This document shows positions 11,971 to 24,800 of a stretch of DNA of 64,000 nucleotides, piece after piece. Position numbers and translations under genes: made by a program. Numbering within the stretch: position 1 is the stretch's first letter; every line of letters starts with the position of its first letter. The DNA comes from Dillenia suffruticosa (taxonomy: Eukaryota; Streptophyta; Magnoliopsida; Dilleniales; Dilleniaceae), in assembly GCA_033439265.1 (NCBI GenBank), contig JAVTVX010000020.1, positions 749,001 through 813,000 on the forward strand, given 5' to 3'. A model generated the notes under the pieces. The model worked only from the letters and a program-made list of their open reading frames with translations. It was not told where the DNA came from and did not search any database.

Positions 11971-13090
11971 AGAGAGAGTTGACCTCAATTATATGAATAA
12001 TGAAGAGCTAATTGGTAGATAATGTAACGAAGTAAACTTGGATTTGGACAAGCCAACAAAATATTGATTTTAAAATAGATATCTTAATTATCGTATCTTT
12101 AAATGAGTCATTATAGCTTAACCAAAGATTGACATCATGCTAATCAAAAAGTCTTCAATAAAAATTATGCGTGGGGTACAGCAATAATTCAAAGCCATTT
12201 TGCTAATTAGTAGAAATTTAAAATAAAAATTCTTAAGCGTAAAACATTTGTGTATTAAATTGGGTATCCTTTGTAGCATGACTTAAGTTGATAATATTAC
12301 TCATCTATTCCACTTTTGTGACATTAGTAAGAAACAATGACAGTGCTTATATCACAATTCAACCCCATGTTCATGAGGATAACAATGATATTATCATAAT
12401 TGGCCTAAGCTAATTTTTAAATTAGGCAGATAAGATAAGTGCAATAAAAACGAGTCGATTTGTTTACATATATGCATATATATATATTAACATACATATA
12501 TGGGTACATTTGAAAATGAAAAACAGATATCGAGAGAGTTGATCCTTAATTGAGTCCCATAACTGATTAAATCAGATCAATCAAATTTTCAATAATTATG
12601 ATAATACTGGGAAGGAATAGCAACCCTAATCACCCGACTTCTCTTTTATTAGTAATATATAATGAATACACATAATAGCCCATCAAAAATTAATCCTCTT
12701 CTGTTAGCCCAAGGAGGGAGCTAAATCTAGACTAGCAAGCAAAGCCATTCACCGGAGCCTATTATGGTTTTATCTATCAGTGGTTAGATTCGTTAGTTAT
12801 TTATTATCTATTGTGTAATACAAAATTATTTAGACATTGTTCGAGTTGTGACATTTTGAAGAAGCAAGAAGGGCGTGACATGGAAGCTTCGATTCGATGA
12901 AGGATTTTGCGGAGATAATCACTGGATTGGCATGTGAAGTCACATCATATGTTCCCTAAATTCCACGGCTTCTAGTTCTATCTCAAAATGTCAAATATCT
13001 CTAATACTAATAGGAGTGGGAAAGTTAGCATCATGATTTGATTATAGAAGACATTTGGTGTTTGAAAAGTAACGCAATGTTATGTTCTTC

Positions 13091-13091
<1 letters not shown>

Positions 13092-13121
<30 letters not shown>
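13092..13121. repeat. (AG)15 microsatellite
   Basis: Uninterrupted AG tract in intergenic DNA. Confidence 0.95.
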
Positions 13122-13126
<5 letters not shown>

Positions 13127-13340
13127 GAGCTCTCACGACATGTCATTTGTTCAAATCCTATAGACCTATATTAATTATTAACCTTGTATTGGCTAACCTT
13201 TATTAATTTGTCACCTTTTGATAATTTGGCTAAAACCCCATTTCTTTCAAATTCTATATTTATAGAAATACAAACTAGATAGTGATATTTTATTGTTTTT
13301 TGCTTTTCCTCAGCATGAGTCATCTGTTAAATGGTTATGG

Positions 13341-13344
<4 letters not shown>

Positions 13345-13379
<35 letters not shown>
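13345..13379. repeat. (AT)n microsatellite
   Basis: Uninterrupted alternating AT of about 35 bases. Confidence 0.95.
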
Positions 13380-13380
<1 letters not shown>

Positions 13381-13896
13381 ATATCTCTCATGGAAAAGGC
13401 CACTTGATTGCCTCCCCAGTCACCACCTTGATGATAATTATGTGGCTCAAGTCATCTAAACCATGCCATCATCAAACACAAAAGATAGAATGTACCCTTC
13501 TCAAATCGTAATTCACATTATTCAGAGAAAATATTACCAAAAGTTAAAGAAGCATTACATTTTTAGGTTGATTAATTCACTTTTTATTTTGTACTTATTT
13601 TTCATTAATGGGTTAGGTATGACCCATGTTTTCCCAAGAAAGGAATATCTCATTTTCGTTGAAACAGGGTGTCCCAATTTCATATCTAAGGAATTTGGTA
13701 ATAAATCAGTAGATAACATTAAAAAATTAAAAAAAAAAATTATGAAGTCATTGGGTTTGTATTCAAAAAAATTGGTGTGCGGACAATTTTAATTCTTTTT
13801 TGTGAAAAAAATTAGTCTTTATTCATTAAGTTCTATACATTTGGGTAATATTTTTTATTTTAATCAACTCATATTATAAATAAAATAAAGGGTAAA

Positions 13897-16586
13897 ATGG
13901 AAATTCTGCAAACAGGGCCAAAGCTTGCTATCCCGATAGGGGAAAAAAAAATTAAAATTAGGTTCAAGTTGATGAGGACAGTTGGCACTCACCAAAACAG
14001 TTTCCTCCCTGGTAGAGGTACGCCGGACAATGTGATGGCCCTACAAGAGGTAATTCACACTATTAGGTATTTCAAAAGCAAGAGATGCTTTATGATTATC
14101 AAAATCGACCTCAAAAAAACTTACGATAATATGAATTGGGAATTTTTGGCCAAAATACTACTAGAAATCAACACTCCAATCAAACTAGTAAGACTTAGAT
14201 GTTCACGGTAACCAATGGTGACACTTCCATCATCTGGAACGGTGAGGTGCTCCAAGCTTTCAAGTCTGGTCAAGGTTTGAGACAGGGAGATCCTCTCTCC
14301 CCATATCTCTTCCTACTAGTTATGGAACGATTAGCTCTCATGATTGAGGAGAAAGTTAAAAAAAGGGGCGGTGGAATGCTATTCTTTTTGCTAAGGCGAA
14401 ACATCTAAATCTTAGCAACGTCCTCGATTGCTTAAAGGAGTTCTCGGACGAAAGTGGGCTTGAAGTAAATTCTTCTAAGTCTATGATTTGGATCTCTCCT
14501 CAAACTCCAAGACTCCTAAAAGCCTCTCTAGCAGCTTGTAGTAAGTTTGTGCTCACTGGAAACTTGGGTAAATACCTCAGTGTTCCAGCTATACATGGCA
14601 AGGTCACCAAAGATTTCTATCATCACTTGGTTGAGAGGGTGCAAAATAAGCTGTCCGGTTGGAAGGCAAAGCTTCTTAGCACAGCAAGTAGACGAACTTT
14701 AATCAAATCCGTGACTGCCTCAATTCCCACCTACACTATGCAGTTCACTTGGCTATCGGAGAGCACTTGTACCAAGCTAGACAAAATGAATAGGGATTTC
14801 TTGTGGGGTAGCAATGAAGAGAAAAGGAAGACTCATCCAGTCAACTGGAAGACAGTATGCGAGCCGAAGAGAACAGGAGGTTTGGGGATGCGAAGCATGA
14901 GGGACTGTAATGTAGCTTTGATGGCCAAGTTGGGGTGGAGACTTTTGAAGGGAGATGGAGCGTTGTGGGCTTTAATCCTAAGAAGCAAATATCTTAGGGG
15001 TGAAAGCTTATTGGAGCATAATAGAAAGAGCAAGTCTTCAGTGCTTTGGAAGGGAATTTATGCTAGTAGAGAGTGCCTTAGTCAAGGTTTGATTTGGAGA
15101 ATTGGAAATGGCAATTCCATTAGCTTTTGGTTTGATCGGTGGATCGGGAATGGGCCTCTGGTACATGAGGCGACTATCCCTCATGAGGACTGTTCTGTAG
15201 CAACCAAAGTTAGTCAGTTTTGGAATTAAGAAGGTAGGTGGAAGGAGGCAACTTTGGGAGCTTTGCTTCCCCAAACCAAATTAGAGGAGGTTAGGGCTCT
15301 GCCCATTCCTAGAGGTAGGTTTAGGCACGATATTCTGGTTTGGAAGGGAAATGCGAACGGGGAGTTCTCGGTGGCTTCAACTTATTGGATTCAGAAGCAG
15401 ATACGGGGTCTCATCAGCTGACTGACGAGGACTGGAGTTGGGTTTGGAAATCCAAAAATCCTTAGAGGGTTAAGTTTTTCTTGTGGATGGCGGCAAATGA
15501 CAAAGTGTTGACAAAGTCAAAGCTATATAAGAGGAGAGTGGTGAATGATCATGTTTGTGAGCTCTGCGGGTTGGAAGAGGAGTCTCTTGAGCATGTTCTG
15601 CGTGATTGCCCCCATGCTTCTAGTATTTGGGGTCACCTTGTGCACAACATAGATTCTGCAGCAAGTTTTTGGACTGATACCGGAAGGGAGTGGCTCAAGA
15701 AGGGCGCGACAAGGAAACATCAGCTTCACTTTGGGAAAGACGGCATTGATGAAGGGATAGGCTTCGTGCTGACTATTTGGGCAGTTTGGAAGTCTAGGTG
15801 CAGTGGCTTCTTCCAGCAAAGGCTTGAGCCGCCTTCTCAGGTCGCCAGCAGAACACTTGACTTAATCAAAATCATCTCTAATAGACTGCACAGGGAGTCA
15901 GGAGGGAAGGAAGTTTCCGTGGTTGCTTGGTCGAAGCCTTCAGAAGGCAAAATCAAGCTAAACGTGGATGGGGGAGCAACTCTTTCAGGGGAGCAGGCCG
16001 GTGCAGGAGGGCTGTTTAGAAATTGCCGAGGAGAATGGCTGCATGGTTTTTGGGCGAATGTGGGATCTGCAGGTGGGGACCTCGCTGAATTATGGGCGTT
16101 AAGGGAATGTCTACGGATCGCCAAGGATCGAGAGTTTCAGGTGTTGAAGATCGAGTGTGACTCTCTAAATGTGATAGCTGCGGTGAATGGAGGAGTGGGT
16201 GATAACCATCCTTGGTGGAACATCCTTCAAGACTGCAGAAATCTCATGCGGGAGATTCGTGTTTTGAAAATTCAGCACATCTATAGAGAAGCAAACAAGT
16301 GTGCGGACAAACTTGTGAAACTGGGTAAGAATTCCAAACCTAGTCTGGTAGAAAATAGCAGGCCTCCGCCTGCAGTGATTCCCCTGCTACTACTTGAGGC
16401 TACGGGAGTTGCTTGGTCCAGAAGGCGAAAGAAGGTCTGATTGCATCTAATAGCTCAGTTGTCGCTAGTTTGAGTCTCGTCCCTCTTTAGGTTTTTACCC
16501 TCTTTGTTGTGGTGGTTGTTTTCGTTTCTTTTCTTTTTCTTTGTTTTGTTTCTTCTTCACTGTACCTAAAAAAAAAGAAAAAAAAA
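13897..16586 (+). mobile_element. Truncated, decayed LINE (L1-type non-LTR retrotransposon) with RNase H
   Basis: In order: the middle of a reverse transcriptase (SFLPGRGTPDNVMALQEVIH, then IKIDLKKTYD), the conserved GLRQGDPLSPYLF block at about 14275, the RT thumb/connection region (14483-15229), a zf-RVT-type zinc finger and an RNase H domain. The 5' part with the endonuclease is absent. The RT is split by frameshifts and stops (14211, 14408, 15229 and after 15415), and I cannot find the catalytic [F/Y]xDD motif, which seems lost around 14380-14400. The element ends in an A-rich tail (16567-16586), as expected for target-primed insertion. It cannot move by itself. I found no clean target-site duplication. 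Confidence 0.92.
15481..16440 (+). pseudogene. LINE C-terminal reading frame: zf-RVT and RNase H domains
   Basis: An open frame of 319 codons inside the LINE. It begins in the zf-RVT region (LWMAANDKVLTKSKLY, then CELCGLEEESLEHVLRDCP with the Cys/His pattern) and continues into a plant-type RNase H domain from about residue 155. All four expected acidic positions are visible: the D of NVDGG, the E of AELWAL, the D of ECDS and the D of CADK. The same frame carries stops upstream, so this is the 3' remainder of ORF2 and not an independent gene. Expression is doubtful, although host RNase H-like genes of similar origin exist. Confidence 0.85.
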
Positions 16587-17908
16587 TGTGGCAAGAGCGG
16601 TAGGCATGACTAAGGCCTGGTTTGGGCTAGGCCTGATTTAAAATGAGTCGGCACACTCTCTAGTGTGACCCCAAAAGGGCTGGGCCCAATGAATGTCGGT
16701 CTCCAGAAACACTGCATTTTCAAATGGGACACCAAAGTGTGTGCCTCTCCATAAAGCACTGCGTTTCCAAATTTGAAACCGACGCGTTTCAATGCACCAA
16801 ATTTGGAAGTTTGAATTCCGTGGCATTCTAAAAATTAACAAGAGGTCATAAAACAATTTTAATATTCGTGATTAAAAGAAATTATTGTGAAAAACGTATA
16901 AATAGATATGCTAAAAATTTTGGTTTTAAATCAGAATCAAATGGAAATTGAACGTTAAATGGATCTAAAATCAAGAAAATGATTTCGGAATTTTATAACC
17001 GAAACTTTCAAATTGTTTATTTAATTTTAATTCATGATTTTTGATTATATATTTGATTTTAATTCTTAATTTTTGAACTAAAATGAAAATTTAAGTTAAA
17101 TTTTAAAATTAGAATCGAAATTTGAAATTTAAAATAATCATAAAAATTACATAACAAAAAAAAAGAAAAACATAAAAATCATAAAATCTCGTACAAAAAT
17201 TATATAATTTGAAATCAAACAAAAAAAAAATCAAATCCATCCAGATGTATAACCATCTATCTTAAAAATCGTTCACAATAGGACAGTTTAGTAATACAAC
17301 TCCCTTTCCCAACCTGATACTCTCATATTTAAATTCTTATACAAAAAAAAAATCTAACTCAAAAATCAAAATTAAAATTATTATCTCCATTCTAATTTCA
17401 ATTCTTTTTCCTACCAAATCAGAAATATTTAATTTGGGTTTGATTCAAAACTTTGGATATCTCTGTATCTAGATGATTGAATTATAGGAAATTTCCTTGA
17501 TATTTTAATGGGGTTATATTAATGATCTTGATTTAAAGATAATCATTAGATTAGGCATTATCCGGTTGGAGGGGTTCGCCAATTTCCTTTAACCAAGAAA
17601 AAGAAAAAAAAAAGACGATTGCCAGAAAGAACGACGCGTGTTCCACTTTCCGAATCTCCATCTGTTTCGGAGATCGCGTTGCTCAAAGGTAGATACACTG
17701 ACGAAGCGTTTTGGGAAAATCCTCAACACACCCATACACACACCTGACCGTTGAGGTTTTCCCGGATGAAATTACAATGATGAATCTCGCCTCATTCAAC
17801 TATTGCTATTTCAATTTTGTCCCTAAAGCCCTAGAATTGAACTATTTGGACTAGGGTTTTTCTCAGTTCGGACGTCGGATCTCTCTCTCACGAGCCTTTC
17901 TTGAAACC
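16587..17908. other. Very AT-rich intergenic region
   Basis: No gene supported. There is a short GC-richer patch at 16600-16800, then about 800 bases rich in TTTAAA and AAATTT. A SINE-like fragment lies at 17283-17350. The last 250 bases (from about 17630) would be the promoter and leader of the broken PPR-like gene. Confidence 0.55.
17283..17350 (+). repeat. SINE-like fragment (related to 11900-11970)
   Basis: Shares the block order AGTTTAGT..., CCC.AAC..GATA, CATATTTAAATT and an A-run with the fragment near 11.9 kb. It ends in a run of A at about 17342-17350. Confidence 0.4.
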
Positions 17909-19868
17909 ATGTACAGATCTCTGTAAGTATATAATAAACCTCTCGATTCTATTCACTTATCGTCATTTTCTTGTCATTGTTGTTTTCTTTTCTCGTCTTG
18001 CAGATCGAGAATTCGTTTCTCGTCCATTGCAGATTTCAGAGTTCGCGACTCATCATCGCTTCTTGAAAACGTTATTTTCTTATTTGATTTTTTATGAATC
18101 TTTTTTTCTTTTTCAAATTGTTCTCAGTTTTTGATTTATTTGGATTGTTAATTTCTTGAATTGAACGCAGAAACGGAAGTAATTTTCCGAATGTTTAGAG
18201 TCGGCGTGAACTTTTATCTCTACAATAGGTTATTCAAAACCCTAATTCCTCAGATAACTGCGATGAATAGATTGTTTAATGTATGCAAAGTGTTCATGAC
18301 TTCATTTGCAGGCCATAAATATATTGGATATGGAGGAGAGTCATACAAGAAGTCCATGCAGTTCCAATTGTTAATGCCCTTCGCTCTGGTTAGACAGCTA
18401 AGGCATCCCGTTTGCTCTCCGATCTTGGGAATGTAAATTATTCGATCAGAGCTAATGATTTTGTTCACATCCTCTGCTAGTGTGGACAATCACCTGATCC
18501 GCTAGTATGGGTAAAGTATTTCTTATTCGTGCTATTTTTGCTGCTTTTATGTTCCATGATAATGGTCTGGATAGTGCATCTCTTTTGGGCTAACATTTGA
18601 TCACTTTTCATGAGACTGTCATTGTTACTTTTTTGCCTTGTATAGTTTGAGAAAATACTGTATACTGCCTTTGTAGTAAAATCGGTGTGAAGATTAGTAC
18701 ATGATGTTGACAATAATTGGTCAGTGTTATCTAAAGCCTTTATGTTAAGGTGCGTTGATTTTATGATTATTGGAAAAGTCCTACTGTCCATTCTGTCATA
18801 TATCCAGTGGGAAAAGTGGCTAGCATTTGGCTTGCAATACAAGTGCATGTATTGGGCCATATGATCAATGTGTTTTAGCAACGGGCATCCTCTTTGTTAA
18901 TGAATCTATTGCTGGTATTAAAATTACCTCATTTGTACTGCATTCTGAAGGTAAGATGATACCATTCATTATTTTTGGTCCCGGCATATATATGTATGTA
19001 TATTTTATATATTATATATTTTTTTTAAATCTAGTTGTGGAAGTTATGAACATTTCTTTCCAGTTCGGTTTGTCATGGAGACTTTAAAACTTGCGAGGGA
19101 AAAGGAGATCAGCGTGGACAATAGATGTTACAAGCTTATCATTTTGTCTTGGTGGTTATCTTGAAGAGGTTTGTTGGACATACAGACTTCTTTTTCTATT
19201 CATCTTATCTCATATTACTCATGATCAAATCATATCTAGGTACTGCAGCTATTTCCCATATGACTTTCCCAGCATATTTCCGCATATGCTAGATAATGGG
19301 CGGTCAGGGAAATGTCTCTTATGATCTTTTTTCTTTTTTTGTGTGTGTGAGTGTTAATTATATTAAAATTTGTGTGTGTGAGTATTATATAATTTATGTA
19401 CTCAATCAGGGTGCATCTCATGTATAACATATGTGATGTATAGCTTCTATTTAGATCGATCTAACGTATATAGGAGAGTAGTGTTGAGGTTTGGATTAGG
19501 CTGGCGTTGTTCATTAATGCGGTCATTTATATAATTCAAACTCAAGTTTATTTTTGACTCATTTTATTTGTTGGCTAAATTATATATTATTTCATTAATT
19601 GATATAGTGCTAATGTAACACTAATATGGCACTGAATTAGCCGATCAAACCCCTTCAACCAATAATAATTTATAGGTGACCTTGTAATAAGAATTGTTTA
19701 TAATTTTAATATCAGAATTTTTTTCAACTAAGGATATCATAAATAATAATTTTTTCTTTTTTACAAATTAGATTGAATTTCGCCATAAATTAACCAAGTA
19801 CAAGACCAAAATCAAGCCTCGAACTTTAGAAATTGCTCATGCTGCCAAGTAGGTTGACCGCACCTGCC

Positions 19869-19915
<47 letters not shown>

Positions 19916-20754
19916 GCGTAAACCAAAAATTGATTAATTTCTCCACTAATTTGCCCACCAGGTTTCTCTTCATAGGTTGGAAAAACTCATGCTGCATTTA
20001 CAAAACTTTCTAGGTATCCATTAGTTTGAAGAGATTTTATTAAGTATGATCTGTTGTTCATTTATGTATCCGCTGGAAGGAAAAATCATCACTTGAGCAA
20101 GATATGGTTTGGGGGAATAAGGTGTAAAACTCGGCGTCTCTGTCAAAAGTTCTGCAGCCATTTGGGATGAGTTTTAAAAGGGAATTGGATTTAGAATTCT
20201 TGATGTGATATAGAATTGGTGAAAATCACATAACCACTTTCGGAAGTTTGTCTAGTTATATTGAGGATACTGAAATTTGATTTTTTTCTTCTGTATAATT
20301 GACATTAAATTCTATTTTCATATGGGATTCTCGCATGATTCTGCAGGCAAGAATTGATGTTATTGAGCTCATTGCAGAGCAGATGCTCCAGAAGAAAATC
20401 CAACCAGATTCATCGACCTGCAATTACATATATTCAGCACATGTTGTTTGCGGTTTTCAGAGCACTGCCATAGAAGCATTGCAGGTTTTGAGTATGCTAA
20501 TGATATTCCAAGAAGATGTCAATCTCCAGGAGAAGGGAAAAATTTTTGAAGAGTTCATTCTTGCAGAAGACTTGGAAGCTGTGTCGCAAATATTTGAATT
20601 TTTCAAAGGTTATGAGGTGTCTCTTACCTTTGCCCTTTTAAGCTTAAGATGGTGTGCAATGGTTGGGTCTTCAATTTCATGGTCACCAGATCAAAGTCCC
20701 TGGACAATAAGGCTTTCAAAAAATCACAGAACTAGACGGAGAAAAGCTTCTTGA
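17909..20754 (+). pseudogene. Broken PPR/TPR-like gene (At1g76280 type)
   Basis: Traces of a multi-exon gene survive in order. A possible first exon encodes MYRSL before a GT donor at 17923, and SRIRFSSIADFRVRDSSSLLEN follows after an AG at 18003; together these look like an organellar presequence. At 18361-18510 the frame reads IVNALRSG, stop, TAKASRLLSDLGNVNYSIRANDFVHILC, stop, CGQSPDPLVW, so two in-frame stops interrupt a recognisable repeat region. At 19070-19170, METLKLAREKEISVDNRCYKLI runs on in another frame as CLGGYLEE, a frameshift. The C-terminal part (ARIDVIELIAEQMLQKKIQPDSSTC to the stop at 20754) is open. The middle PPR exons seem missing between 19170 and 20347. I recall a similar protein, At1g76280, beside an O-fucosyltransferase gene in Arabidopsis, which fits the neighbour here. 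Confidence 0.75.
19872..19912. repeat. (GA)20 microsatellite
   Basis: Uninterrupted GA tract inside the region where the middle exons of the PPR-like pseudogene are missing. Confidence 0.95.
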
Positions 20755-21889
20755 ACTCGCTCATAAAATGAAGCTTCTTGAACTCACTCATAAAATGTAC
20801 ATTTGGATGTATTTTCTGAATTCTCATTGATTATGGTGGTAAATCTTCAATGGTGTCATACAAGTTGAAGAGCTGCTTCAGACATCATGCCAGGTTAGTT
20901 AATGGAAGGTTAAACTTTTCTGAGCATGCTTAGCTTGATGAAGACAGATCAACCTTGCTTGTGTCTAAACGAATTTGATGTTTGAGACCGGCAAGACAAA
21001 GGAGCATTATGAGATCTCTATTTCTGAAGTTCAGGGAAGGAGTTGGGTCTATCATCTGCGGACTAGTTTTACCAAAAACTTCCCTTTTCCACTGTTCACA
21101 GAGGAGAGGTGGTAAGCTCGTTTAGTTTTCCAAACTTCCAACCTTGTAACATATTTGTTTTTAATGTCTGTACCTTAGCCTTACCCAATTTTGAAAATGG
21201 GTATTAACCATTTAGTCACGGGCACATGGTTGGACAGACTTCTAACAGAAAACCTTTCCTTGGAAAATACTTAAGAATAAAATTTCATTGGTCAATGATG
21301 ATTTAATGGCTTTCTGAATTTATGTCATTGCTCTTATCGTGCAAGCAGACGGCTGTAGTTGTATTCATAACCTCAGTCTGCCTTATGTTGTACTGGTTCA
21401 AGTTAAAGCCACGCTATATGATAGGGTCATATAGGAATAGGTCATTTCTATTGCACGATGATCCTGCCAATGCCGAATACTAGGCATGCTTTCACCAATC
21501 TAATATCAAAGTTTTCCATTAAAATCAATTTGAAGATTCTATGATTGTTTAGAAGCGAATATCACAAGATTCTCAAGATATTTCTTTAAAAAGAAAAAGC
21601 AACAGCGATACATAAGCCTCAAGACTAGAGGCATTGGATTTTGAATGGCCATTGGCAACGATCTCATAGAAGCACTTGATCCCAAAATCTTCCCAAAATC
21701 TTCCTTCCGCCAACTTTGTGATATAAGAAAACGATGTGCATCCCTCTTGTGTTTGATGGCCGCCATACGTTGATTCTTTTAGCTACCTTTGGGTGTCAAA
21801 AATACAAGGCACACCAACTGAGCACGATCAACTTTCTAGCCAGCAAGGTTTTACTACTGAAATTACTCGTTCTTTTCCCTTGTAAGAAA
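20755..21889. other. Intergenic region between the PPR-like pseudogene and the DUF760 gene
   Basis: About 1.1 kb between convergent units. It may hold 3' UTR and eroded 3' exon material of the pseudogene; near 20990-21120 the base composition is exon-like, but I can support no protein. No transposon signature seen. Confidence 0.5.
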
Positions 21890-24800
21890 CTATATGTTCT
21901 CTGCAGGTGGCAACTCAGCAAGTTTTGGGGGAGTTCCAAGTACTCGCTCCATATCAAGTCTGACTTCAATGTTACGAATGCTGTAACCAACTACCATCAG
22001 CCAAAAGAGTAGCTTGGCAAGTTCCGATGCACTTGTCTCTGTTATACTCGTCTGGAAAATCATTGCCGAAGAAAAATGTGTTTGTTTAAGAACAATCGGA
22101 TGAAGTTTAACAGAATGCTACAACTAAGAGGTCCTGGATCCTCAAACCACAGTTCAGTGTAGGATAGACAAGTCTACACTCAATACATTGAGTGCCAACT
22201 TCTCTGTGCTAAGCAATACTACCAATACCATGCTAAAGTCAATCATATAAAAGCCCTTCAAGTTAGTGTTAAGATCTCAACACTGACCGGTGAGTGAAAT
22301 TAGAGAAGAAAGCACAAAATATAACTTAAAAAAGTGTCAAAACCTTCATTTGTGCAGGATCTGAGACTGCCAAGAGGCGCTTTATAAAAGTGTTCATTGC
22401 CAGGACAACATCTTCTCCTGCGCTACTGGTCAGCTCCTACATAAGGTACCATGGGCACATTAAAACTACCCCAGGATGAAATGCCAATCGATATATGATG
22501 AAAGGATGACAAAATCATGTTGCTCCCCAATGAACTCAACTGAAGTCACACTATTCAAGAAAACTGAGTCAACAAATAGTTGCACCCTTACTTTCAGATT
22601 CTGAGGTTCAAGAGACTTCAGATATTCCAACAACTCATTTTGTCCATTAGCAGATTTTCTTCCCACTTGGTGGTTCAGCTCCTCAATTTCTGCTTCAAGT
22701 AACTCAATATACTTTACTGCATCTATCTTCTCAGCACCAGAGACATTATTCCATCGGATAACTTCACCAGAGACCTTTTTCTGTGTACCTGGAGCGTAAT
22801 CTGGAACATCCTGTAAAATTGAGCAACTTATAGCTGCAGGCTAAAAAAAATCAGAACGTTTTATCCTCTAAAAGAACAATTACATGTCATGTTAAGGTAC
22901 ACCTTAGATGGAAAAACTAACAATATGCATCCACCATTACTTCAGGTTATTTCTGAAATCATGTTAGCACATTGAGATAACTATAACCCAAAAATGTGTC
23001 AATATGTGCTCAAGCTTTACCATGATACTGGGCCAAAGCAACTGTTTGTATTCATGTGCATTGACTCCTTGGGAGCCTGAAGTTAGCCATAGGGTCTATT
23101 AGACTGGCAGAAAGTCAGCCATGAGAAGGAAAAGATGTCATGCATTATATCAGTTCCACACACAATAGTAATTTTCATGCAACTATGAGGCCAACATGAT
23201 AGCACAGACACTGAAATATTAACCAGAAAATAAAAGTCATGGAAATGAAGGCTAAAATCGACTATGATTTACCAGTACTAATCCATCTACACTAACCTAG
23301 TATGTGTCCTTTACCTCAAGCAAGTGATTCTAACAATGAAGAGACAGATTACTACAGTCACACAAGTAGTCTTGAGATCTTATCCTAGTATAGCATTCCT
23401 ATATAACTGGCCTCTGACAGGTGTACCACAAACTGCATATCTAGTTATCTAGCAAAGTAGAAAAATCAGTCTTATCAAATGCCTAATAACAAGCATTCAA
23501 TGGAAGCAAGAAGAATGATATTTTAATTCCAAATCCCAGCTCTAATGGCGTAACAGAAGTAATATTATCAAGACATAAATTTCTCAATGGAGAAGTTAAC
23601 ACAAAACACCACCTTTTTATCTTGCACCTCAGGAAGTGCAACTTGTTCCAGACTTTGTTGCAGCCCTAGACGATATTGTGCATTCTTAAACATGTATCCA
23701 GTCATCAGGACACTGTACATGAGCTGTGCAAGATTTTCGGCAACCTGAAACAAGTCATAATGATCCCATATTATCAACAAATGGTTTAGAATATTTCAAG
23801 ATACATTAGAAGCACAAGCATACAAATTCAAACGAACTATATTCAAGTTCACTCTTAACTTCTCCTGCAAATGCAGCCTAATGAATCAACAACTTACAGT
23901 GGTAACTGTTACTGCAAAAAACTGTGGAGGTAGTGTTCCAATCATATTTGTAACCGTTTGGCGCATTGCTTCAACTACCTAAAGATTCACAGAAAAGCAT
24001 GAAAAATTATTCATTATTCAATGTGTGAGTAATATCAGTAAGCTTCATGAAAACCAAAAGTGATAGAAGAGTAAAGACGGAAAGAATGAAGGGGTTCTTA
24101 GACCTGCTGGGGTGCCCTTTTAACAAATAACTCCATGAATTCTGGCTGCACATTTTTAACATACTCCAATAGCATCTCTCTCCTTGTCTTTCGCTGGTGA
24201 AATATAAAAGCAAGGTCAGAATTTGAAATAATAGTAGTAGAAGTAGTAAAAATAAATCAAGCTCGTTCTTTATTGCACAACTATTCCTAAATTGCAATGG
24301 TGGTCTCAAGGAATATATGCTAGACCATTTTTAAATGAATTTAACCATGTAAAGAGTAGTCTAAGGACGAAGAAAACTTGAAATGGAATGAAGATTAAAA
24401 GCACACCATATGTATTCCCGAAAAAAGATATGAAGTATTGAACACAAATTGTGATATATACTTCTTGTGCATGACATTGATTCTTTGGAGTTTATTAAAT
24501 ACTAAATGAAAGTCTAAAGACCGAAACAAGAATAAAGGCAAGCAATATCTTCATATTGAGAAAATGATAGTACCATTCAAAAGGCTCCCTTAAGTATAGA
24601 GAATCATATGAAAATCAACCAAAGACTAGGGAGATAAAATCAGAAGTTACAGAAAGGATGCAAACACGGTCAAGTTGATTATGCAGAGAATTTTCTCTCA
24701 AAACTTAATATAATAGCAAGAGCCAGAAAGGCTGCATCAATCATACCTGTCTTCCCAATCCAACACATTCCAAAATAAAAAGCATTCCGTCATTTACTAC

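Larger units (their letters stand above)
10410..13896. other. Intergenic region with microsatellites and SINE-like scraps
   Basis: About 3.5 kb with no supported gene. The first few hundred bases form the BAHD promoter. Further on are a dispersed-repeat copy near 11731-11795, a SINE-like stretch at about 11900-11970, an (AG)n tract at 13092-13121 and a (TA)n tract at 13345-13379. The remainder is AT-rich, with short reading frames only. Confidence 0.6.
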
